A stretch of 5,420 nucleotides of DNA, taken from Candidatus Aenigmatarchaeota archaeon. GTDB lineage: Archaea > Aenigmatarchaeota > Aenigmatarchaeia > GW2011-AR5 > WALA01. The notes beneath the pieces were generated by a model, which saw only the letters and a list, made by a program, of their open reading frames with translations, was not told where the DNA came from and ran no database searches. The position numbers and the translations under genes are program-made. The stretch covers positions 1 through 5,420 of the forward strand of contig WALA01000054.1 in the NCBI GenBank assembly GCA_015523085.1, written 5' to 3'. Of the stretch, positions 1-4,730 are shown piece after piece (positions within the stretch are counted from its first letter, which is position 1; every line of letters starts with the position of its first letter).

Positions 1-1662
1 CCGGCCAACGTCCTGGGCGACGTCAAATGACACGGGGATGAGCTCACCCTCCCACGACGGTATGGCGCTCTCAATGCTCGACGCGGGCTCGACGAACACC
101 TTGTCCTTTTCGACTTGTATGATTTTCCACGGCATTCCCTTGACTATGAACGTCTGACCGGGTTGCGCGTACTCGGACACGAACCCCTCATCAAGCGTTC
201 CTATGAACCCGCGGTTGGTCGTGTTGATTATCTTGTACTGGTACGTGTCAGGTATGGTTGATAGGTTCTCGAAGTAGAACTTCCAGCCACGCCTTCTGCG
301 TATGACCTCGAAGTCATCATCGTTTGGCTCGAGCGCTATGAGATGCTGAGACACCATGAAGTTCAAAATCTCCACGAATTGCTCGTACGTGAGATTGTGG
401 TATGGGTACGCGCGCTTTATGACGGAGAAAATCTTTTTGGCGCTTTCCTTGTACTTCTCGATTGCCATGCCCATTATGCCGAGAACGAGGACGTCGAGCG
501 CGCCTTCGTGTATCCTTATCTCCTCGAGCTTTCCATTGAGTGCGTGCTCCATTATGACGCGCGATTCGATTTCGTCCTCGCCGCCGGAAATTATGATGCC
601 CTCGGACACGCGGTTTATGGAGTGTCCCGCACGGCCGACGCGCTGTATGAGCTTCGACGCCTGTCTTGGCGACTGATACTGTATCACGAGGTCGATGGAC
701 CCTATGTCTATGCCGAGCTCAAGCGAGCTTGTGCACACGAGTGCCTTGAGCTTCCCGGACTTGAAATCGTTCTCGGTTTTTATGCGCACGTCCTTAGAAA
801 GGGAGCCGTGATGAACCTCCTGAGCGAACTTCTCATCGAACTTCTTCAAGCGCGATGAAATTATTTCGGCTGTTTGGCGTGTGTTCGTGAATATGAGCGT
901 CGAGTGGCCCTTGGCGAGCTCGTATATCGTGCGTATCTTCGCCATCGTCTCGGGAAGAACCATGAGGTCGTTTGCGCGTTCCACATCTTCCTTCGTCGGC
1001 TTCGGGCAAATAAGTTTTATCCTTATGTCCTTCTGGGTCTCGGCTCGTATTATCTTTGCCTTTGGCGAGAGGAACTTTGCAACCTTGTCTTGCGAGCCGA
1101 CGGTTGCGGAGAGGCCTATGCGCTGGAAGTCCCCGGCGAGCTCGCGAAGTCGCTCGAGGACTACGGAAAGCATTATGCCGCGCTTGCTCCCGACGAGCTC
1201 GTGGATCTCGTCTATTATAACGAACTTGACGTTCTTGAGCATCTTCCTTACGCTCGAACCGATTATTATTCCTTGAAGGGTCTCGGGCGTTGTTATGAGT
1301 ATGTCGGGTGGGTGCTGTATTTGAAACTTTCTCTCGGCCGTTGTTGTGTCGCCGTGGCGGAGCCCGACTTCTATGTCCAGCTTGTCCGCCCACCAGAAGA
1401 GGCGCTGGAGAAGATTCCTGTTCAAGCTTCGTAACGGGGTGATGTAAAGTGCGGACACGGGGTTGTACTTGTTTGCGTGTATCTTGTCCATAATCGGCAG
1501 CATCGCGGTTTCCGTCTTCCCGATTCCCGTTGGCGCTATGACGAGTACGTCATCGCCGCGGTAAATCTTCGGTATGCCCATTCGTTGCGCGAGTGTCGGC
1601 TCCAAAAATCCACGCTCCTTAAGCAGCTTCTGCATATCGTCCGAAAAAATATCAAATGTCAT
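1..1662 (-). CDS. lhr: Lhr-type superfamily 2 large helicase, 3' end of gene outside window
   Basis: ATP-dependent nucleic-acid helicase or translocase of the Lhr family, acting in the cytoplasm on DNA or RNA; archaeal members are linked to repair and to RNA metabolism. The minus-strand frame is open from ATG at 1662 to the window edge (554 codons), about two thirds of a typical archaeal Lhr of 850-900 residues. Visible motifs are Walker A APTGIGKT (43-50), Ia TPLRSL (75-80), TTPETL (124-129), DEIH (151-154), SAT (185-187), LIFTNTRQTAE (256-266), TSSLELGIDIG (311-321) and QRVGRAGH (340-347). A winged-helix region follows, then the Lhr-specific segment GTLDEGF (488-494) and GELIPVSFDVAQDVG near the edge, which separates it from Hel308, Ski2 and RecQ. 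Walker A has Ile where family members usually have Ser. No Shine-Dalgarno precedes the start; a TATA-like box about 25 bp upstream suggests a leaderless mRNA. It diverges from the HAD gene. Family assignment is firm; the exact Lhr subgroup is not resolved. Confidence 0.95.
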   Translation of the reverse strand, partial: MTFDIFSDDMQKLLKERGFLEPTLAQRMGIPKIYRGDDVLVIAPTGIGKTETAMLPIMDKIHANKYNPVSALYITPLRSLNRNLLQRLFWWADKLDIEVGLRHGDTTTAERKFQIQHPPDILITTPETLQGIIIGSSVRKMLKNVKFVIIDEIHELVGSKRGIMLSVVLERLRELAGDFQRIGLSATVGSQDKVAKFLSPKAKIIRAETQKDIRIKLICPKPTKEDVERANDLMVLPETMAKIRTIYELAKGHSTLIFTNTRQTAEIISSRLKKFDEKFAQEVHHGSLSKDVRIKTENDFKSGKLKALVCTSSLELGIDIGSIDLVIQYQSPRQASKLIQRVGRAGHSINRVSEGIIISGGEDEIESRVIMEHALNGKLEEIRIHEGALDVLVLGIMGMAIEKYKESAKKIFSVIKRAYPYHNLTYEQFVEILNFMVSQHLIALEPNDDDFEVIRRRRGWKFYFENLSTIPDTYQYKIINTTNRGFIGTLDEGFVSEYAQPGQTFIVKGMPWKIIQVEKDKVFVEPASSIESAIPSWEGELIPVSFDVAQDVGR

Positions 1663-1683
1663 GAATGTACTTTGGCATGAAAG

Positions 1684-1690
1684 TATTAAA
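1684..1690 (-). promoter_or_regulatory. TATA-like box for lhr
   Basis: TTTAATA on the minus strand is centred about 25 bp before the lhr ATG at 1662. Archaeal TATA boxes sit about 25 bp before the transcription start, so the transcript would begin at or next to the ATG. There is no GGTG-like ribosome binding site in the gap, which agrees with a leaderless mRNA. Inferred from spacing only. Confidence 0.55.
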
Positions 1691-1705
1691 TTCGGTTGGG
1701 TCACA

Positions 1706-1713
1706 TTTTTAAG
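1706..1713 (+). promoter_or_regulatory. TATA-like box for the HAD gene
   Basis: TTTTTAAG is centred about 24 bp before the ATG at 1734, with no Shine-Dalgarno-like sequence in between (the last bases before the ATG are A/T-rich). This is the spacing expected for a leaderless archaeal transcript. It lies about 22 bp from the oppositely oriented lhr TATA-like box, so both promoters fit in one 71-bp divergent region. Confidence 0.5.
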
Positions 1714-1733
1714 CTGGCGATACAAATTAAATT

Positions 1734-2429
1734 ATGATAAAGGCGGTGCTCTTCGACCTGGACAACACGATTGTCGACTACATTCGTTTCAAGACGACGT
1801 GTATAGACGCGGCGGTGCGCGCCATGATTGATGAGGGCCTCCCGCTCGACATCAAAAGCGCGCGCGAGATTTTCGTCCGCATATTCAAAACGACGAAGAT
1901 GGAAGACAGGACGACGTTTCAGCGCTTCCTCAAACGCGCGATTGGACGCGTCGATTACAGACTTCTTGCCGTGGGCATAGTCGCGTACAGGCGCGCGAGG
2001 CAGCACGCATATCACGTTTATCCGGGAATGAAGCGCGTTCTGAATTTCCTAAAGAAAAACGGTATAAAGGTTGGCATAGTCACGGACGCCCCGAAGATAA
2101 AGGCGTGGATACGCCTCGCTGAAATAGGACTTCACAACGAGTTTGATGTGGTCGTGACGTACGATGACTCGAAAGTCGAGAAACCGAACAAGAGGCCGTT
2201 CCTGCTCGCCGTGAGAAAGCTTGGCATACGCCCAAGCGAGGCGATGTTCGTGGGCGACAACATAGACAGGGACATAGTCGGCGCCAAGAACGTTGGAATG
2301 GTCTCGGTGTTCGCGAAGTACGGCGAAGTTCTTATGTTCAGGAAGAAGAAGTCCAAGGAAAAGCCGGATTACGTCATATCAAAGCCAAGTGAGCTCATTT
2401 CCATAGTTAAAAAGAATTATTTGCGCTGA
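1734..2429 (+). CDS. HAD superfamily (subfamily IA) phosphatase, TIGR02253-like
   Basis: Predicted Mg2+-dependent phosphohydrolase, cytoplasmic, 231 residues, with no signal peptide or membrane segment. All four HAD motifs are present: motif I DLDNT (8-12; nucleophile D8 and acid/base D10), motif II with T117 in IVTDAP, motif III K150 in EKPNKRPF, and motif IV GDNIDRD (174-180). Residues of roughly 14-95 form the helical C1 cap of subfamily IA. The cap sequence VDYRLLAVGIVAYRRAR and the TDAPKIKAWIRL stretch resemble the archaeal family I know as TIGR02253, some of whose members carry the annotation glyceraldehyde 3-phosphate phosphatase. The substrate cannot be read from sequence, so I do not assign one. 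The length is normal for the family and no motif is missing. ATG at 1734 places motif I at the usual N-terminal position and fits a TATA-like box 24 bp upstream. The RNase P RNA gene follows after about 50 bp. Confidence 0.93.
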   Translation: MIKAVLFDLDNTIVDYIRFKTTCIDAAVRAMIDEGLPLDIKSAREIFVRIFKTTKMEDRTTFQRFLKRAIGRVDYRLLAVGIVAYRRARQHAYHVYPGMKRVLNFLKKNGIKVGIVTDAPKIKAWIRLAEIGLHNEFDVVVTYDDSKVEKPNKRPFLLAVRKLGIRPSEAMFVGDNIDRDIVGAKNVGMVSVFAKYGEVLMFRKKKSKEKPDYVISKPSELISIVKKNYLR

Positions 2430-2442
2430 AATCTATGTTGTA

Positions 2443-2462
2443 GAATATAAATGAATATAAAT
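2443..2462 (+). promoter_or_regulatory. Tandem duplicated TATA element before the RNase P RNA gene
   Basis: The 10-mer GAATATAAAT occurs twice in perfect head-to-tail array (2443-2452 and 2453-2462). The downstream copy puts its ATATAAAT core 20-27 bp before position 2482, where helix P1 of the RNase P RNA begins, as expected for a TATA box whose start site is the mature 5' end. The upstream copy would be shifted by exactly one helical turn. It sits just after the stop codon of the HAD gene, so the RNA probably has its own promoter. Confidence 0.6.
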
Positions 2463-2481
2463 CTCCGCGGGAAATTTATTT

Positions 2482-2757
2482 GGTAACCTGAGGGAATGAC
2501 CGCCGGGCATTGCCTGAGGAAGCTCCATTCACTCCGAATGGCTATTTGGCAGTGATGCCATGAGCGGGAAGCAGAAACGACACCCAACCAGCGGATCTAT
2601 GAATCCGAGAAATGAACCTGGACGGGGTGAAACGAACCCGCTTTAGCCGGGAGTGCAAGCCGATAGGCGCACAGACAAATGGTCATGGTCCTCCTGATGA
2701 TCTGCCTTCCAAGTGGCGGTGAAAGGGCCAACAGAAAATGGGCTACTCCAGGTTACC
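2482..2757 (+). ncRNA. rnpB: RNase P RNA (archaeal)
   Basis: Catalytic RNA of RNase P, which removes 5' leaders from precursor tRNAs. The ends are defined by a perfect 9-bp helix P1, GGTAACCTG (2482-2490) with CAGGTTACC (2749-2757). The universal core is visible: CR-I as GAGGAAGCTCC (2516-2526) and CR-V as ACAGAAAATGGGCT (2731-2744). They form pseudoknot helix P4 with the diagnostic single bulged U at 2524: AGC (2521-2523) pairs with GCT (2742-2744), and CCATT (2525-2529) with AATGG (2737-2741). ACCGCC (2499-2504) pairs with GGCGGT (2715-2720) as probable P2, and a very short hairpin (2505-2515) is in the P3 position. A CR-II/III-like GTGCAAGCCGATAGG (2653-2667) and CR-IV-like GATGATCTGCC also occur. 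Other stems are GAGCGGG (2562-2568) with CCCGCTT (2637-2643) and a CGGAT/ATCCG hairpin (2592-2607), perhaps the tip of P12. At about 276 nt it is on the short side. I did not resolve whether it is type A or type M. Confidence 0.93.
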
Positions 2758-2769
2758 TTCTTTTCATTA
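2758..2769 (+). terminator. Possible T-rich terminator of the RNase P RNA
   Basis: TTCTTTTCATTA follows the last base of helix P1 directly. Archaeal RNA polymerase often stops at U-rich tracts without needing a hairpin, and the strong P1 helix lies just before. The tract is short and interrupted, and the next TATA-like box begins at about 2770, so this is a tentative call. Confidence 0.35.
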
Positions 2770-2775
2770 TTTAAA
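2770..2775 (+). promoter_or_regulatory. TATA-like box for the Sec61-beta gene
   Basis: TTTAAA lies only 13 bp after the end of the RNase P RNA and about 34 bp before the ATG at 2807. A start about 25 bp downstream would leave a leader of around 8-10 nt. That leader would contain GGTGG (2798-2802), which can pair with the 3' end of archaeal 16S rRNA (SD consensus GGAGGTGATC). Spacing from GGTGG to the ATG is 4 nt. Confidence 0.45.
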
Positions 2776-2806
2776 CTTTTTCACCAACTTAAAATTTGGT
2801 GGCTCT

Positions 2807-2965
2807 ATGTCAAAGAAAAAGGAGAACTACTTGCCGCAATCGACGGCCGGACTCGTTCGTTACTACGACACCGGCGACGAGGTTGTGAAGATAAAGCCAG
2901 AATGGGTCATAGCGTTCGGAGCACTTACCGGGCTGATTGTACTCGTGCTTCTGTGGATTAAATAA
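2807..2965 (+). CDS. secG: Preprotein translocase subunit Sec61-beta (archaeal SecG)
   Basis: Small tail-anchored subunit of the archaeal SecYEbeta translocon, the channel for secreted and membrane proteins. The 52-residue product matches the family length of about 50-60 and its layout. It has a Lys-rich N-terminus (MSKKKENYLP), the conserved AGLVRYYD stretch (14-21), a charged linker ending in KIKPEW (28-33), and one transmembrane helix (about 34-50) at the extreme C-terminus; the N-terminus should face the cytosol. An in-frame ATG at 2738 would add 23 residues, but it lies inside the RNase P RNA, and the family begins at the MSKKK position. The ATG at 2807 is also preceded by GGTGG at SD-like spacing. 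The gene has its own TATA-like box, so it is probably transcribed separately from the RNA gene. Confidence 0.93.
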   Translation: MSKKKENYLPQSTAGLVRYYDTGDEVVKIKPEWVIAFGALTGLIVLVLLWIK

Positions 2966-2971
2966 AAAAGA

Positions 2972-3021
2972 ACACGTGCAACCATCCAAATACAGACCAC
3001 ATAAATGGAGGGTGCACGTGT
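2972..3021. repeat. Imperfect inverted repeat with CACGTG in each arm
   Basis: ACACGTGCA (2972-2980) is the exact reverse complement of TGCACGTGT (3013-3021). Pairing can continue inward with CC (2982-2983) and GG (3011-3012), then TCCA (2985-2988) with TGGA (3006-3009), interrupted by one unpaired or mismatched base on each side of CC. The loop is about 17 nt. Each arm contains the self-palindrome CACGTG, the two being 41 bp apart, about four helical turns. It lies after the Sec61-beta stop and before the TATA-like box of the epimerase gene. It could be an RNA hairpin at the end of the secG transcript or a paired operator; no T-run follows, so it is not a typical terminator. Confidence 0.7.
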
Positions 3022-3043
3022 CTAATTAAACTACTGCGCAAAA

Positions 3044-3051
3044 TTTTAAAA
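3044..3051 (+). promoter_or_regulatory. TATA-like box for the epimerase gene
   Basis: TTTTAAAA is centred about 26 bp before the ATG at 3074, and no SD-like sequence lies between, so the transcript is probably leaderless. The right arm of the inverted repeat (3013-3021) ends 22 bp upstream of this box, a position from which a bound regulator could act. Confidence 0.55.
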
Positions 3052-3073
3052 CCTTTTATTATGAAGTGTTTGT

Positions 3074-4000
3074 ATGTACCAAAAAATAGTGCTTGCAGGC
3101 GGCGCTGGGTTCGTCGGAAAAAACCTCATAGATTATCTCATTTCTCACGGTAGGTCGCCGGATGACATATTTGTCATAGACAAGAACGCCGACGCGTTGA
3201 AGGAAGTTGAAAAGAAAGGCGTTCAAGTAGTTCGTGCCGACCTGTCGAGGCGCGGAAAATGGGCAGATGTTTTTTACGGCGCGGACGTCGTCGTGAACCT
3301 TGAAGCGCAAATTTCTTCCGAGAACTACGCTGATTTCAAGAAGAACAACGTTGACGCGACGCGCAACGTACTTGATGCCATGAAAAAGCACGGTGTGAAA
3401 AAGATAATACATTTCAGCAGCGCGGCCGTCTTGTCCGTTAGGAAGGACTGGTACGCCGAGACGAAAAAGAAGGGCGAGGAGCTCGTCGTTGAAAGTGAAA
3501 TACCGTTTTTCATTCTCCGCCCGTCCGTGATGTACGGACCTTACGACGATAAGAACGTCGGATGGTTCACAAACCTTGCGATAAAGTTTCCATTCTTCCC
3601 GATACCGGGAAACGGGAAGTATCCGCGCCAGCCCGTGTTCGTTGAGGACGTTTGTGCGCTCGTAGACAAGATGATTGAAATGGAGCCGACAAATGAAACG
3701 TACAACATCAACAGCGACATCGTCTACTTCGATGAGATGATACGCGAGATAATCAAGAACGTAGGATGGCGCGCCATGATATACATACCGCTGCCACTCT
3801 TCAAGCTCGCGGTCGCGACTTATCGTGCTGTGGACAGGAATTTCAAGTTCACGCTCGACCAGCTCGACTCTCTCACATCGGGTGATGTTTTCGAGGACTA
3901 TCCATGGTGGAGAAAATTTGGCGTGAAAAAGACGAAATTCTCAGTCGGGCTCAAGAAGACGCTGAAAAAGGGAATACCGAAAGTCAAAACAGTCCTGTAA
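3074..4000 (+). CDS. NAD(P)-dependent epimerase/dehydratase, extended/atypical SDR family
   Basis: Predicted soluble cytoplasmic Rossmann-fold enzyme of 308 residues. GGAGFVG (9-15) is the dinucleotide-binding glycine motif. D36 at the end of beta-2 (IFVIDKN) suggests preference for NAD over NADP. The catalytic set is present as S115/S116 in HFSSAAV, Y127 and K131 (YAETK, YxxxK). LRPSVMYGP (148-156) and QPVFVEDV (186-193) are typical of sugar-nucleotide epimerases and of the NDUFA9-like atypical SDR group. The C-terminal third (about 215-308) is the variable substrate-binding region and ends in a Lys-rich tail. Family members act on UDP- or GDP-sugars or are regulatory or redox proteins; the substrate cannot be set here. 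The convergent glycosyltransferase 13 nt away makes a role in surface glycan synthesis attractive but unproven. ATG at 3074 starts the Rossmann strand at the normal point and fits the TATA-like box. Confidence 0.92.
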   Translation: MYQKIVLAGGAGFVGKNLIDYLISHGRSPDDIFVIDKNADALKEVEKKGVQVVRADLSRRGKWADVFYGADVVVNLEAQISSENYADFKKNNVDATRNVLDAMKKHGVKKIIHFSSAAVLSVRKDWYAETKKKGEELVVESEIPFFILRPSVMYGPYDDKNVGWFTNLAIKFPFFPIPGNGKYPRQPVFVEDVCALVDKMIEMEPTNETYNINSDIVYFDEMIREIIKNVGWRAMIYIPLPLFKLAVATYRAVDRNFKFTLDQLDSLTSGDVFEDYPWWRKFGVKKTKFSVGLKKTLKKGIPKVKTVL

Positions 4001-4015
4001 CGCGTTTGCTTTTTT
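4001..4015 (+). terminator. T-rich terminator after the epimerase gene
   Basis: CGCGTTTGCTTTTTT follows the epimerase stop codon immediately and fills the 13-nt gap to the convergent glycosyltransferase stop. A run of six T is a plausible archaeal factor-independent termination signal for the plus strand. On the minus strand the same stretch reads as A-rich, so the convergent pair must end further on. Confidence 0.45.
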
Positions 4016-4721
4016 AGAATCGCGATTTTCTCGCCCATCTGAGAACGACGTACTTGAAGTCCTCGTAATAAGAGAGGAGGTTTCTCTTTCTTCTTCTCAG
4101 CATGAACTTGAAGATTTTGATACCGTCGAGAATTCCCGTTCCCTTTCTGTAAACGCTTGACTCTATGGGAACGTACGACCATTTCAAGTTGTTCCGGCCG
4201 ACTTCGAAAATTATTTCGTCGCATATCTCGTACCTATCGGCAGTGAGAACGAGCTTTTTCAGTGCGCTCGACTTGTATGCGCGGAATCCTGATTCGGTGT
4301 CGGGGATTGCCGTGCCTGAGATGATGTTTACAAACGTGTTGAGGGCGAAATTTCCGAATCTCTTAATTATGGGATAGTTTGAAAGGTCGCGCCGACCTAT
4401 CACGAATTCGTATCCCTCACTTATTTTTTTCAAGAACTTCGGTATATCCTTCGGGTTATGCTGACCATCGGCGTCAAGCGTGATTATTATATTTGCTCCA
4501 TCGCGCATCGCGGCTTTCATTCCGACGCGCGTTGCGTATCCGACGCCACGATTCCGCTTTAGCGTTATGACGCGCGCGCCGTTTTTCCGGGCGACTGAGC
4601 TCGTTCTGTCGCTCGAACCGTCATCGACGACTATGACGCGGTCAACGTATCTCCTTGTTTGGCGAACCACACCTCCGACTGTCCCCTCCTCGTTGTGCGC
4701 CGGTATGACTGCCACTATCAT
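4014..4721 (-). CDS. Family 2 glycosyltransferase, DPM1-like
   Basis: Predicted GT-A fold transferase that moves a sugar from a nucleotide donor, probably to a polyprenyl (dolichyl) phosphate or a surface glycan. From ATG at 4721 the product has 235 residues. It starts with MIVAVIPAHNEE, the classic GT2 first strand. It continues with VVDDGSSD (31-38, nucleotide binding), DADGQH (83-88, containing the metal-binding DxD), DTESGFRAY (141-149), and YEICDEIIFE (164-173) near the acceptor-site region. No transmembrane segment is visible and the C-terminus is very basic, so it resembles single-domain DPM1-type enzymes that associate with membranes. A GTG at 4730 would add three residues and overlap the upstream peptidase stop by 4 nt (GTGA). 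I prefer 4721, because GTGATC (4730-4725) matches the archaeal SD and lies 3 nt before it. Either way translation is coupled to the peptidase gene. Confidence 0.92.
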   Translation of the reverse strand: MIVAVIPAHNEEGTVGGVVRQTRRYVDRVIVVDDGSSDRTSSVARKNGARVITLKRNRGVGYATRVGMKAAMRDGANIIITLDADGQHNPKDIPKFLKKISEGYEFVIGRRDLSNYPIIKRFGNFALNTFVNIISGTAIPDTESGFRAYKSSALKKLVLTADRYEICDEIIFEVGRNNLKWSYVPIESSVYRKGTGILDGIKIFKFMLRRRKRNLLSYYEDFKYVVLRWARKSRF

Positions 4722-4724
4722 TGC

Positions 4725-4730
4725 GATCAC
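4725..4730 (-). promoter_or_regulatory. SD-like site that decides the glycosyltransferase start
   Basis: GTGATC on the minus strand matches the 3' half of the archaeal SD consensus GGAGGTGATC and stands 3 nt before ATG 4721. It overlaps the stop codon of the prepilin peptidase gene, so ribosomes finishing that gene would be placed to restart. The alternative reading is that the GTG itself is the start codon. Confidence 0.45.

Noticed and set aside
343..1434. Long plus-strand open frames (343-858 and 874-1434) and a minus-strand frame 833-1393
   Set aside because: They lie wholly within the lhr gene, which has every SF2 helicase motif in order. Their translations have no recognisable domain and a skewed composition (His, Tyr and Leu on plus; Arg-rich on minus), typical of shadows of a biased codon pattern.
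2738..2806. A 23-residue N-terminal extension of Sec61-beta from the ATG at 2738
   Set aside because: This stretch is the 3' strand of P4 and P1 of the RNase P RNA plus the secG promoter. The family normally begins at the MSKKK position, which has its own SD-like site.
2713..2961. An 82-residue open frame overlapping the RNase P RNA and secG
   Set aside because: It is out of frame with the well-recognised Sec61-beta protein and begins inside the RNA; no family features are seen.
2972..3021. The inverted repeat as an intrinsic terminator, C/D or H/ACA guide RNA, or transposon end
   Set aside because: No T-run follows it, no C (RUGAUGA) or D (CUGA) boxes flank it, no ACA lies at a fitting distance, and there is no transposase gene or target duplication nearby.
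3059..3412. Minus-strand frames 3059-3412, 3325-3513 and 3898-4224
   Set aside because: They are antisense or out-of-frame shadows of the epimerase and glycosyltransferase genes, both of which keep their catalytic motifs.
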